A DNA stretch of 60,000 nucleotides, taken from assembly GCF_029227915.1 (NCBI RefSeq), contig NC_079877.1, positions 9,426,001 through 9,486,000 of the forward strand, read 5' to 3'. Every line of letters begins with the position of its first letter. The first letter of the stretch is position 1. The position numbers and the translations under genes are program-made. Of this stretch, positions 1 through 13,700 are shown one piece after another. The notes under the pieces were generated by a model. The model worked only from the letters and a program-made list of their open reading frames with translations. It ran no database searches and was not told where the DNA came from. Origin of the DNA: Hydractinia symbiolongicarpus (Eukaryota; Cnidaria; Hydrozoa; Anthoathecata; Hydractiniidae).

Positions 1-625
1 TTAAGTTTTTGGCTAGCTACAAAACGCAGATTTTGAGGCAGCTAGCTATAGCTAGCTATCTTTATTTATTCCTATTCTTTTAAAGTTTTTATTCAGTTTG
101 GTATATTGTTCTTTATTTTTGTGTTAAAGTTGAGTCTATCTAGCTACCTCCTTTTAGCTACCTCTGGCTAAAAAGTGAAAGTAGCCAAATGCAGTTTGGC
201 TGCAAGTGAAAGTAGTCAAATGGAGTTTTGCTGCAACACAATTCTTAACAATTCTTATGCTAAGCTCAATGCAGTTGGCAGCGACCACTTTTATTACTGT
301 TTTAAAAACTTAAACAGAACCGGGCTGATTTCTTTTAACTCCGAAGGGATAAGGACTTTTGGAAAATAATAGTACCCCTATGCTCATGTATAACACGAAG
401 ATTTTGAAGGCTAGCTAGCTAGAGCCTTACTTATTACTAATCTGTATGGTCTAAGAGCTTTTTATCCTACCCAACATTTATTTTTATGTTGAGGCTGTAG
501 CCATTTAGCTAGCTCCTATCTTTGGCTAAAGAGTGAGAGCATAAAGATAAAAATGCAGTTTGACTACAACAATATTCTTAAGCGACAATTCTTATGCTAA
601 ATGCAGTTATTTTCCTGAAACTTTT
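1..625. repeat. ~350 bp diverged tandem duplication rich in GCTAGCTA
   Basis: AACGCAGATTTTGAGGCAGC near 25 is answered by CACGAAGATTTTGAAGGCTA near 392. TAGCTACCTCTGGCTAAAAA near 155 is answered by TTTGGCTAAAGAGTGAGA near 520. AATTCTTATGCTAA recurs near 250 and 588. Offsets range 337-371 bp, so indels have accumulated. The left end is cut by the window. Confidence 0.6.
175..236 (+). repeat. 31 bp direct repeat, two units
   Basis: GTGAAAGTAGCCAAATGCAG then TTTGGCTGCAA at 175-205 is repeated at 206-236 with four mismatches. It sits inside the larger tandem duplication of the left edge. Confidence 0.85.
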
Positions 626-659
626 TCTGCAAATTAAATGGCTGAGCAATTGTTTAAAC

Positions 660-1000
660 CGAAGTTGCAATGAAGTTTTTTTGGAAAAGGGTACTTCTAT
701 ACGCCTGTTGAACTCTGTTTAACTGTACTAAGCGGTTAGCCCAGTTTTAAGCACGTTTTTTGTAAAACCTGTACTAATTTTTAAACTTTCTCGAGTATCA
801 CGCCTGTACGGATAGACAACACTGTTTACCTGAACTAACTGCTCAGCCCTGTGTTAGTAATGGACTTTTTCTTGTGTTTTAGCTAATTTAAACAGAGTCT
901 GCGAGAAAGTTTTTTTCAAAAGGGTATTAACCCTATACGTCTGTGCAGCACCGATTAACTGTACTAAGCGCTCAGCTCGGTGTCACGATTAATTTTTTAA
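660..1000. repeat. Three diverged ~115 bp tandem units
   Basis: CGCCTGTTGAACTC...AACTGTACTAAGCGGTTAGC (about 700-742), CGCCTGTACGGATA...AACTAACTGCTCAGCCC (about 801-850) and CGTCTGTGCAGCAC...AACTGTACTAAGCGCTCAGC (about 937-976) share order and spacing, each preceded by a T run and an AAAGGGTA or similar stretch. Confidence 0.5.
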
Positions 1001-1130
1001 CATTTACAAAAACTTGTTCCGCAAAATAAAATGATATTTGCCATAACACGGAAACACGAAATTTTCAAAATGCGCGTCAATACCAAATGTGATATATTTC
1101 TGTCCACTTTGCTGAAATGGGTTAATTTAA

Positions 1131-1173
1131 AGGACAAGCGACCCCGTGGATTTTTTTACGGGCTAACGACTAG
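1131..1173 (+). mobile_element. Helitron-like 3' end H1
   Basis: GACCCCGTGGATTTTTTTACGG then GCTAACGACTAG|T repeats the 3' end of H2-H5, with the hairpin at 1143-1162 and CTAG at 1170-1173. The 5' end of the element was not found upstream. Confidence 0.5.
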
Positions 1174-2796
1174 TCTTAAATAAACTTTTTCGATTAGACG
1201 ATTCTTACGTAATTTCGTGGAAAACACTTTCGCGAACTTTGTGGATTTTGATTGATTTCGCGGCACAAATTTTCGAGAAAATAATGAAAAATCGCGAGTT
1301 TTTGCCCGCGAAACTTTGTGCCCTAAAGTAACCATTTTTAAAATCAACCTAAGTTTAAATCGAAAATAAAAGTATAGCATGGGATGGGGAGACAAGTGCA
1401 CGTCAGGGAGACTCCATTAGCAGGCCTATGCAAACTATATCTGAAATTATTTTTCCGGAAGTTTTCACGAATAAGTTATTCCAATGCTGCCACTATCCAC
1501 CAGCTAAGTATTGAGAAAATAATAAACTTTTTAGTTAATTAGGAATTTAGAAAGGCACAAAACTTTCGCAAAACGACCAGTCGGTATTAGAAGCCGATAC
1601 TGAGAAATTTCCGACTATTTAGAACGGACAATTTCTGCACCTTTGCCGGTAAAATCGACTCTATTAACAGGCGCATTGTAATTTTCATTACAATAGTTGC
1701 AAGGAAAAATTCATTCTTTGCATCATTGAAATTTATCAAGAACAGAGAACATGTTTTTCAAATTAATAGCGTTACAATAGAATTAACAAAAATCTTACAA
1801 ATGCTTTCATCAAAGACAACTCGAAACAACATACACACACAAAAACAACATTTAAAACAACAACAAAAGCGAGTTGTAATATAAAATAATATTTTAAAAA
1901 TATTTTTACTTCCTCCTCGTGACGGATGGTGGAAACGCATTCATGTAATATCCAAATTGACGCAACAGGACGAAAAAAAATAAACTCAATTCTAAAAACA
2001 TCACACACGTTTCTTTTTTAAGCAACACAAAATTTTGGCCGAGTCTTAATAATAAGTTCCTATACTTTACAGGCTCAATTGTAATTTCGTGAGTGTCAGT
2101 TCTAGAAGACCAAATTTCCGTGTTTAGTTGCCCCGTTCAGCTAATCTGCCAATCGGATTTAAGAATAGTTTGAACTTCTACAATCTGTTGTATAGATATA
2201 ACCACTACCTTGCTTGTTGTCTGCCCATATAAGCCTAATCAAAACAAGGAGGCTAACTATGTATACTCTACAATATTGCATACAATACATTGCAGCAGTG
2301 GAATCTACCCTTTAAACTTTTGGTTCAATGAAGTTCTTCGTACGAAACCTTGGTTCAAAGATACATGTCTGAAAATATTTATTTTTTCACCCTTGCTTTT
2401 CCATTTTTCCTTTTATTAACCACAAGTTACTTCGTTCAAAGAATTTAAACTAAAAATATTGTTTAAAAAAACTGTGTACTGTAACGTTACCAATTTAATT
2501 TCGAAGCTTTTTTTGCGTTACGAGAATTTGTTCGGGGGTAAAAATGGACTGGCGTTAACTTAGGTGTAAAAATAAAAGGTACAGTTTTTAGCGACGGCAG
2601 GTTGTTGTTAAATTCATCGCAAAAGGTAATTCAGTAGTAACGTAGAAAAATATTTCGCACAAATACTTGTGCATTAGATACTGTGTCTGCACAAGTACAA
2701 AGTGTCACTGGAAACTAGCTCGAAGCTTTTTCTTTTTCAAATATGCGACAATTCTTTTTGTGACAAGCAGCACATTAACATTGCTTTTCTAAAAAT
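1174..2796. other. No gene recognised
   Basis: After the Helitron-like end, 1200-1340 has several TTTCGCGG/CGCGAA words that could fold on themselves. The rest is AT-rich with no supported coding region. The 3' UTR of USP9X probably occupies part of 2400-2796. Confidence 0.5.
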
Positions 2797-5700
2797 CTAT
2801 TCAGCCTGATTATCTGAATCTTCTTCAATTAGGGAACTGTCTACTTGTTCGTTTTCAGTACTACTTAAATCAATCGGGGAAACTGGATTGTTCATAACGA
2901 CTTCGGAATATGGTGGACATTTTACAGTGTCGTCTTGAGTGGCGTAATGCACGCCGAGCGTAGGCCGTTCGTTCATTATCGGTATGTTTCCATTAGATTG
3001 GTCTAAACTTTCCATTAATTCGTTTTCCTCCTCCTCGTCCTATAAGAAAAAACAAATCATGTCTTCCTGCATATCAGATTTATGCTCTGCGGCAAAGAAC
3101 ATATTGCAGTATGTCACAATCAACCTTAATGAAAGAACATGACATAAAATATAGAAACACGTTTGTAGCAGAGATTGCTCGATTGGCATACCTATGCAAA
3201 CTAGGTATACCAATACTTAGTTTGGCATTTTGTTTTTCAAAAACGGAAATGATTATCTTGCCGGTTTTCACCCGATATCGTTGTTGTCCTCTTAAAATAC
3301 GTGGGTGAGAACGGTCAATGAAACTATGGAGATAAGCATTGGTGAAAAAATGTACTGTAAGCGGAAAACACTTACCTCATCTTCATCAAACGTCTCACAT
3401 GCTTTAGCGTAAGTGAACCGGGCACTGTGCGATCGCTCAAGGAAATACCTGAATACAGAACAATGTAAACTCTACGGTTACAAGACTACTACTGTTATTC
3501 ATTTTGTTAAGTTTTACTTATTAATTCCGAAACACAAAAGAAATCTGTACTTTAAAAACAGCAACTTTCGAAACGTTCGACCTATGCACTGATTCGCCGT
3601 TAGATTAAAAATGCATCCATAGATGAGCTATCAGTCGATAGGGGCGAAAGTTTATGTTTGCGAGTTTTTATTTTAAAAAAAGTCTGTTCCTGAGAAAGAA
3701 TACGTAATGTCATACATATAATTTATTATACATGTCATTTGAGAGTACTAGAAAAAAATCAAAATAATTACCCATTTGACGTTTCGTTAGATTGGGTCGG
3801 CGGCGACCAATTATTATAATTATATGCTGACGGCGCACGCTAAAAAGATGTACTACATGATTTTAATAGTGTCTAGTGTGAGTACAGCATTGATTGGACT
3901 GTTGGCATGACGTGAATGTCGCTTTTAATTAAAATAATGAATTGTAGAGTAACATTCGTACAATGCTTATGTTGTACAACAAAGTGTTGCGAGAGACCTA
4001 AAGAATGCGTTGCAATTCAAAGCTTGGTTTCCGATAAAATTTGTATTCATTCTACAACTGTTGTAGAGATAGAAAAAAACTGTGCAAATCTCTTGTGTCG
4101 CTTTCTTGTGTAACATGTGTTTCTGTACAATAAAAGCACATTCCTCTTTATTGAAACGTAAACCAAACCTTAGTGAGCATGAAATATGCCTAAAAGGATA
4201 GCATTTTAAGTACTCAAACCATTACAAAACACGTATGACTGCTGATGACAAAACTGTGTTTGCTCCTCTTAGAACATCTTACAACTAAAAAGTAGACTTG
4301 GAAAGAATTACATTACAAAGTCAAAACGAGACTGTTTAAACATTGTGGCACTACATGCCCTCTTTGTATCCTAATCACTGTTTTTTAAATTAAAAGCGTT
4401 TCAAAAACAGCTTAAAGTCAAAAATTATCAACAACGTAACGTTCATTGGAAGACAAACTCTTTTTTACCCTTTCTAGCTCATCACCCAACCATCGAACAG
4501 CAGACTTCCACTTTTCTTTTAAATCGTCTTGATGTATGAGCATTTGGAGTGCAACATCACAGCTAAAAAATTAGAAAAACAAAAAGATGAGTAAACGAAC
4601 AAACGATGCATATGTTTGTAATAAAACATACGTTGAGATGAAAAACAACTCACTTTTGAGTTAACTGAACAATTGCTTTGATACATTGGTATCCTCTTTT
4701 ATGACTGTGTGACTTTGAACGTTGGATGGTGTCAAACAAACCTTCCCTGTCATCAGAAACACCTGTAAATAACGTACTTGTGTTAATGTTTATCACAACT
4801 ATTGTTACCATTGAATACTAACTTATTTTTCTGACATTCCCGACATTGTTTTTCAGCTATGTAATGCCGGTACAAATATTGGATTATTCTCTAAAATCGA
4901 TACAGGTAGATTGATGCAAGTAGATTGCAGAAAATCTGGTTGACCACTTAAAACTAAAAACCCTGACATATGAAAGAAATACAGGTTTTTCCTAACTGTT
5001 ATTTTAAAAAAATTTTGAAAATTTCTGAAAATTTCTGACTGTCCAGACATAGTGGACGCTCTGAGTATTACACCACTTAAATCCTTCCAGGCTCTTTTTA
5101 CAGGTGCACTCAAAAGTACTTTGCGAATACTTATAAGTAATAACTTGGTTGCTATTAACTTTCTAATCTAAAAGTTAATTCAAGGAAATGTGCTTGATCT
5201 GCAGAGGGGTTCAAACTAAGCATCGCAGTAACCTGAAAACAATATTTCTTCTTTCTCTCAAATTCATCATACGAAATTCCCAATCATACAACTCTTACCT
5301 TTGAAGGCATATTTCAATCTGTGTTCCTGCCATGAATCGTTCATTAGCAAGAGATGAAGCAGAATGTCTAAGAAGGGGCGTAGTTCGTATGTGTACGCGT
5401 ACGAAATCTAAGAAGATAGAAGTAAAATTAGCAACTACAATAACGACACAACGATAACGATGACAACAACAACAACAATAACGACGGCGTCTTTTTTTAA
5501 AACAAACGACAGTAACGATGACATATAGGCAGTAGGAGAGGTACATATTTAAAATGTTCTTTAAACATAGTAATCTTACCTGAAACAATACTTCGGAAAG
5601 TGCGATGAGCGAAAAATTTAAACATTCCCAACTTAAAAACTAAAAAAAAAATAAAGAAAAATTGACTCGGTTACTACAGACATCGTTGTTGACGTAAGTA

Positions 5701-7743
5701 CACGCTGTCCTTGGTAAAATCTTCAACCATACCTTCATCAAATGTATAGTGTCTTCTGACGTGTTGCTTTCTTCTAACAACTTCTTCACGTAATTGCTGA
5801 AAAAAACAAGTTATGAAGTCACGCAAGATACCGTACATCCTCTTGTAATCATTGTTAAGATCAAAACTGAAAATGCTGTAATTTTAACGGATGCATTTTT
5901 TAATTATAACAAAACAAATGCTTTTCTCGCTCTGTCCAACCAAGAAGATAATAGCTTATAATAACTATAAATTACTCGGCTATACCTAGTGTAAATCAGC
6001 CCTTCCACATCGGCTGGAATTTCCATGATTGGTGTGGTTATGATGGAATCAAAAAATGGATTCGGCTTTGAAGGCATACCCTAAACAAACATCATTTAGT
6101 CAGTAATTATATAGAGGTAGAGTATGAAATATCGCAAATAAAATTTACCTCATTAAAAATGCAATAATTTGCTTTTTTTTAGAAAAACATTTATACTTTT
6201 AGTAACACAGTACCTGAGTACCTGGTTGGTTAAAAAAAGGGATTTAAATTTTTTACCTCTTGTGACGACTTCATATATTTGGTGACGTCACAACTGCGTA
6301 TCAAAACAGAAACTAGCGAGTAAAGTTTGGATAACTCAGCAAATTGATATTTCGTTCGATCGTCTTCAATCGCTAATCGTATGAAGGTCAGTAGTACACC
6401 CAGATCAAGAAGTTGTTTGCGCTGAAAGAAAGAGATGGAAAGTTTAAACATAGGAATGGATTACCTGCTCTTGATTACTGTATAAGCAATGACTTGTATT
6501 CGAATAGAAAGTTAGTACCTCTGGCACGCCTATCCCTGCATACATAGAAAATAACTGAAAGTACTGCAGAAGATGTCTCGTATTGTTATCAGGACCTTCA
6601 CGATGTAAGACTTCCAATACTGTACGCAGTAGATAATCACTCAAAGTTGACTTTGTAAGCTCACAGCCTTTTACTGAAAATAATGGATATTAATTCAGGA
6701 AGTGAAAGGGTGTCTTCAATGAAAACAATTAATATCAATTCAGAGCGTCAAAAGGCGCTTTTACAAAAAAACAATGGATCTCAAATCAGAGCTTTGAAAG
6801 GCGCTTTTACTAAAACCAATGGATAATAATCCAGGGCGTTATTCAGGGTTTCATCATTCAGAACAATAGAATTAAACAAAATGTCAATGGGCGTTATACA
6901 GAAATATACAGAAAACAATGGTTATCAAATCACAGTGTCTTTTCTGAAGCCAAACACACTGTAACAAAACCTGCCGTTTTATTGGTACTGGCCATAAACC
7001 AACTTTTATCACTAATGACGTTAATTTTTAACATATAGCCCACATCAGGGCTTTACGGGACTAAACTACTTTCATCTATAATTACCTTGCCATTGTTCTA
7101 ATGGTGTGCTCAACAGCTCCACACTAAACTGGCCATCAGCCCTAGTGAGGTGTGCAAGTAAGACGATAATTCGACCAAACGCACTACGAATCTAAAATAT
7201 AACGCTAGATAAGAATCTTAAAAGAAGATCAGAAAATTCAGGTCATATGTTTTCAACCCTACTAAATAAAAAAATTGACATAAAGTAAGAACAATCTCTA
7301 CTCTTGGTTAATGGTCGTTCTTTAAAATGCAACAAGAGAACATACTTCTGCAACGGGACATTCCAACAGGTATTCAATGATTCGATCTGGATGAGCCAAC
7401 AACACGTCAATAACAAACCATCGACGTAGCGAGATACCTTGCCTCACTAATACTGAAACGGCTTCATACCACTCGTTTGCTGGACCCCTATGTGAAGAAA
7501 TAAGAATTGTCAAACACTAGTAAGAATAATTAGTTGACAGTAGTAACGAAAGTAACAACCATTTCAAACATCGTTACAATTATAATTAGGGCAAAATAAT
7601 ATACGTTTATACACCGTGAAAAACATAATAACTCATTCAACCTACCTTATGCTCTTTTTAGTGTGAAAGCCAACAGAAAACAAAAATTTAGACAACAATT
7701 GAAGACTTATTAAACAGAGTTCCTCGCGAACAGGATCGTGCGG
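2797..7743 (-). CDS. USP9X: USP9X exons 42-55: C-terminal region (residues 2017-2542) and stop
   Basis: Exons: 7743-7646, 7487-7346, 7191-7086, 6673-6519, 6421-6257, 6080-5986, 5796-5733, 5639-5580, 5407-5299, 4762-4654, 4562-4469, 3839-3772, 3448-3376, 3039-2797. Landmarks are [61 protein letters not shown] and WLGDELER. The short exons 53 and 54 carry [18 protein letters not shown] and [17 protein letters not shown], the conserved C-terminal motifs of the vertebrate protein. The last exon encodes an acidic tail ending DSDNQAE. Reading through exon 52 without splicing would give a short false C-terminus, so exons 53-55 are favoured on homology. A degenerate minisatellite abuts the acceptor of exon 45. 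Confidence 0.93.
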
Positions 7744-10700
7744 CTAAACGTAAAAAAGTGATGTTAGAAATTATTCAAAATAAACGAAAGTACGACGTCC
7801 GTCAAAAAAAACTCGATAATTGACTGTAAAAGGGTTGAAACGAGGAGACAATCCAGCAGGATGAAAGTGATCATACTTTTTATGTTAAACATTCTAGCAA
7901 TAGGAGGACAAAAAATTCAGTTGGAATATTCTCAGATCACTTCTTTACCTTATTAGAAATTTGTTGTTGCATCAGGCTTGCTAACGTCAACTTTCTCATA
8001 AATTGAAAATATTCATTAGAAAATTGTGTTCTCGTGTGCAGGAACTGAATGTTTTCTTTACGAACGGACCTCTTTATTGCAGGTGGCATTTGTATACTTC
8101 CATTTGTGAATGTATTTTCACGATCCGTTTGACACAAGATATCGATACGTTCGTAAAACAACAAATAGGCATTCCACCATCGTTTCTGGCGCCTAAAAAA
8201 TAAAAATGCAACTTCATGTAACTAAAGCAGCAGACACTTGAGATCTGTCTGAAATGACATGCAGCGGCAATATCTAAAAACTTCATCGAGTATCGTTAAG
8301 TTAAAAACATTATATAAGTTGAAATACAAAGAATATTAGTTAGAAAATAAAATGAAGTCAGTCTTTTATGCTAGGACTGTCATACCAAAAATAAAGTAAC
8401 ATGCTATATAGCAAAAGGCTAAGGAGATCCAAACAAATTCCCTCAAACCCAAACAAGAATATCGTCCACAGTTGCCATGCCTAAGCTTTTTTCCAAGGCA
8501 CACTGGAAAACAAAGGGACCTTGTAAGAAAAACCTGGACACAGAAAAAAAAAGTTTAATACCTTTTGATCATGTGATCAAACACTTCACCCATGTATTCT
8601 CCACCAAAACATTGATTTTTCAGTTCCTAAAAAGAAAAACTGTAGTTAACATGTTTCTACAAACCATTTGCCGAATTCCACGGGAATTCACCTGTCGAAA
8701 TGATAAAAATAAACCGCATTTGTTATTTGTGCTGCGTATGACCCAGTTTTGGCCGACAGACAAAATACCTTTTTTTTGCACAAGAGTTTGGCCGTCACAG
8801 CAAAGTAGATAACACTATATCGTATTTGTTATTTGTAGTTTTAAGATTTTGTGCATGGTTAACACCGTTACAATACGCAGACAGATAACGGCTATTATAA
8901 GATATGATTTTTGTTGGATAAACAATGATGGAAACAATAATACTTAAAAAAAAAACAGGTCTTTTTAGCCTGTAGATTTAGAGTACAGCGCGTGAATAAG
9001 TAAAACGTCATGTTATTGTGTGAAACATACTAAAACGTTGATCTATTTTGCTTTTATGTAAAAACACAGCAGTCAATAAATAAAACAGGTTGGTTTTTAC
9101 TAATAATACTTACTTCGTCGTCATCCATATTACATTCACACACGTCTCCGTCATCAAATTTGTACCATTTGTGCTGACCATCAACTTTGTTTCTAAACAA
9201 AAACATCATTTCGTAATATTTTCATCATAGTGCAGGATATTAAATTATGTTCGGAAAATATTTATTACAATGATTTAGTGAATTATACATTCACTGGAAT
9301 TTCGCTGTTTTTATTGAGTTTATTACCTTGGTTTTATGTACGAATAGTAATGTCCTCCACTGGCTTGTCCGCTATGTACGACCACGCCCATCAGTCTGTA
9401 TATTGTACTTTTTGGTTCGCTGTCTTCTTCTTTTACATCCTTGTTCTTTGTTGTGATGGTATCAGTTACGTCATCTTCAATAACTTCACCTTCAACTCTC
9501 GCCAGGCCTTCAACTGTGAATGGCTCCAAGTTGAACTCTCGTGGGAATTCAAAATAATCGTTGAACTTTACAGCACAGTCTCTAAATTATAAAATATATA
9601 ATTATAAATTAGTGATTTTCTTTGCTTCTACGAATGACAGATAAATTTTGCATAACTTCCCACTATCCATTGACAGAAACTTTTAAGTGGTATAAATGAC
9701 TTAAATCACAGATGTGTTTTGGGAGGCTTGTTGTATGCATATCAGTTAATTTTTTTCAAATCATGCAGTAGTGCCAAGAAGTTTAAGCTTGACAGCAAGA
9801 CAGCAAGTCGTCACAATTTCATTATGCATCAAGTTAAATTTGTTTGAAGCTGAATATATGGCAAACCAAAAAACAAAGAACGATGTAAATATAAAAATCC
9901 TATAAACATATAGTGAAGCTTAAACAAAATATGAAATATTTGCAATAGGGAGGGTGTGAAATGATTGTTTACCTTTCCCAATCATAATCAAATCTTTTGA
10001 GCTGAATGGCAAGGACTTTCGGCAGCTTTTTTATACACATACGTTTGACAGTGTCTACTTTTTTATCGCATCGTTCACAGTGATACGCATTAGCACCTTC
10101 CAGGAGATCGCCTTTCACGTACTGTTCAAGACTATCGATCAGATTATGGTGATTGCGAACGTCTACATTTAAAGCAGTAAACGGTGTCTCACGTGAATAT
10201 CTGAAATTATAAAGTAAAATGTCATGTTAAAAGTTCTCATTCGGTTGGGATGAGTATCTTGGCACATTTTCAAAAAAAAATCCAAGAGCCCTGAAATTCA
10301 AGAAACATGTTGGTATTATTATGCGAATTGATAAATCTTCCCAAGACAAACTTTCCTGAACGACGCTTTCAAATTTTGTTTTAGAACTAGCGATTGAAAT
10401 TCCAGATAAAATCTCTTGAGGTAGTCATTCGCTATTTTTTCAAAAAAAGCTCAAAATTCAGCGAATTTGCTAAATACACTTTCCAAAAAAGCATTACCTA
10501 TGAGGACATTGTTTACATATCTTTTGATCAGCAAACGATCCACCCAGAACGTTTGAACAACTAGTCTTGTAACCAGCCGACTTTAAACCTTCATCTATAT
10601 TGTCAACAAGTGTGTTAAAAAACTCGTAAGCATCATGCTGTTCTCTTAAGTTCACAGGTTCACCCCATAAACGAAATGATTTCCAGAAGCCCTTGGGTAT

Positions 10701-13700
10701 GTAAAACTGTAGCTTGCTGCCATACAAATGTCCGAATATAGCTTGTACTTGAGTCATTATTTTTGTGTTATATAACTGACGCTCATGCTGCTTTTTCTTT
10801 TCAGTCAATTCTTTGCAATCACCACTGGTGGCTTGATCTTCCTTAATATCAGATATCTACAAAGAATAGACGTTATACAATCCAAATCATAGCCTTTGGC
10901 GCTTTAGTCAATTCTGATTATCTTTAAATGGTAGATATTTGACTATGAAGCATTTCTTTCTATTACTCGCAATTTTATTAAAAATATTTATACATATGAT
11001 CTTAAGAATATATTGATACTCTGGAAAATAGAAACACAAAACATACCGCCAGCACACAAAAAACAGATATGAAAACAGTGGAAAATTTTCTAATACATTG
11101 TACAGCTCAGTATAAACTTTCTTTTTATTAATCCTAAAGTGAAAAGCGATGTTGAATTTTTGTTTCTGATCTGAAAAAATTGTTTGACAATGTCTCGTTG
11201 AAGATTTAGCCATGCTGCCTAAATTAAGATCAAACTTCGTAAAATAAATTTTCCAAGATCAGCAATGTCTAAATAGAATGTGCAAAGATATTGTCTGATT
11301 GCATATTCCAGACAAGTTTATGGCGATGACCCAATAATTACTTAATTACTACAACTCTCCAACATAAGTATGACATCGTTTTTCACTTTGGAAGCAAGCA
11401 AGTATAAAGAAAATGATAACTGTACCTCCTTAACTCCTTTCTCCTGATCACCTTCCTCATCTTCATCTTTATATCCAACATCTGCTGAAAGGACACCACT
11501 TCCTATTTCTGGTATCATGTACAACTAAATAGTAAAATGAAACCAATGCAAGTCAAGCGAAGTAACTGCGAAAATGGCTGTAAGTGTAAATGAAGTTTAA
11601 AATATGTGTACCAAAGTTTGAAACTTTTAGGTCTGTATTATAAATATATACACACCTGCTGCAAGACTGAATTCATGTAACATGTTGCACCAGCATTCTT
11701 CAGTCCAACAAACCCTTTCACAGGTCGGGGTCCAATTGGTGGCTGGTACTCCCACTCAGCTAATATGCCATCGTAACCAGAGTAATATAACTCAGCCAAG
11801 CTGTCGGCCAGTAAGCGTAGATTCTGTACACAGTTTGTTGACAATGCGACAAGCAAGTCCAGTGCGGCTACTATTGAAGGTGGTGTATTGCAAACTGGAT
11901 TAATATGTTGATTGCATACATCTCCTAAATTTCACATTACAAAATATACATTACAGAATGTCACATAACTATTCTTGTCGACATGACTACAAAACATGTC
12001 ACAAAATATCAACACAGAATAAAATACGTCATTGTGTGGCATTTTGTGTACAGCAAAAATCTCAAAGCAGTCGTATTTTTAAGTCTTTAAATAGCATATG
12101 ATGAAGCCTTCATAATACCATTGAATCAATATGTTTCACCCAAATGCACTTTACATTTTCTCTAAAGAATTCAATTATTTATGCCTTATTTTAAATCCGA
12201 ATCTCTCAGGGTAATTTTTTGATTTCACCATAATATTCAATTACTTTTTTTAAATTGATTAAAAATTGTAATTTTTGTGTTTGTAATTTCTCTATACAAA
12301 AAGGCCTTTTTTCTTTAGTCAACCTTTTTAAAGAACTGTTTGATAGGTTTCTTCTTAGATTCACATTTAAGCCTTAGTTGCTTAACATTTCAAATTTTCA
12401 GACTGTCGAGTTGATTAGTAGTTGGTTGATCAAACTCTCAACCTCAGTCCCCAGCAAATCTTTTTCTTATAAAAAAAATGTGTGTATGTTTAAGAAATTT
12501 AAAACAATTCAGTTTTCATAATACACTGTTTTGTGCTTTAAGAAAATATATTCTTAGATTTTTTTATTAAAATCTTTATTAAAATTCTTATTACAAAACA
12601 AATAAAAAGACGCTGGTAAGTATACCTCCTGTCCTTGATATCACTTCCAGTTTGGATGCAGAAAATATGAAATCATTGATCAAACTCTACAATAAACATT
12701 TATTAAGTTAAGAATTGTCTTGGTTCATTTAAGCAACACATAATACGTTGACAATAACTTAGGTCTAGTTTCTCCATTTTTTATAATTGCAAAAGCTGCA
12801 AAATTAAAATTATACGCAGTAAAATATTTCCTTATTTTTGGAATAGGATATCAGGGGGAAAAACAAAAATGTTAAGCTGCGTTCCCTCTTCTTTCCACAA
12901 GTTGGTTAAAAGTTAACAACAAACCAACCAAAGTACTTACAACAAGTAATTTATCTCCCCCGTCTTCACAACCTATACTGTAGCGTTTCTGTATTGAATG
13001 GTATGCTAAAAGTTCCTTTGTAATTCCAAGATGTCCCTCAAGCAATTCATGTTCCACAACCGCTGATTCACTGTCAGGTGTTTTTCGATATTTGTGCTGT
13101 AATTAAAAAAGAGAAGATATATATATAATATATGACTTATTCATCAAAACGCTATAGTAAAACAGGTTTAGGACAACCCCAATAAAAGTTCCTCCCTTTC
13201 TTAACTAAAAACAGTTAAGTCTTCATAAAAAAATAACCTTACACTACCCAGTGCTCCATTCCTTTTATGTATGTATTATTGGTCTGTCAAATTAGCCCTT
13301 TACAAGACAGATTGGGTGCTAAAAAAGCCTTCTTTTAATCTTGAAATTTAGTGACTTCAGAATAATCAAAAGAAATTTAGTATCAGAGCTTTTAATTCCA
13401 AACGTTATTACCATTGGAGCCTTTTCATGTTCTGAAGTACACGACAACATCATCTTGAAATGGACAATGTTATCCACTTATTTTATCCCAATTGTCTCCC
13501 AATGAGGTAAAAAAAAATTTGTGCCAAGTTTTGCAGCAAGAAAATGGGTCTTTTATCACTTTGGTTATGACGGAGGGGCATGCTTTATCCATCCCCCTTA
13601 TCCATCATGTTCTTAAGAGCTCAAAACATTCCGGAAAATCAGCTACGCACCTGAACTAATCTGATCCATTTTATTTCTTGCTCCAATATTTTGGTTGCGT

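Noticed and set aside
4438-4468. USP9X ending by read-through of exon 52
   Set aside because: Read-through gives a short unmatched tail, whereas splicing to 3839-3772 and 3448-3376 gives strongly conserved C-terminal motifs.
9230-9592. Plus-strand hydrophobic frame of 120 residues
   Set aside because: It is antisense to USP9X exon 38 with the catalytic His box.
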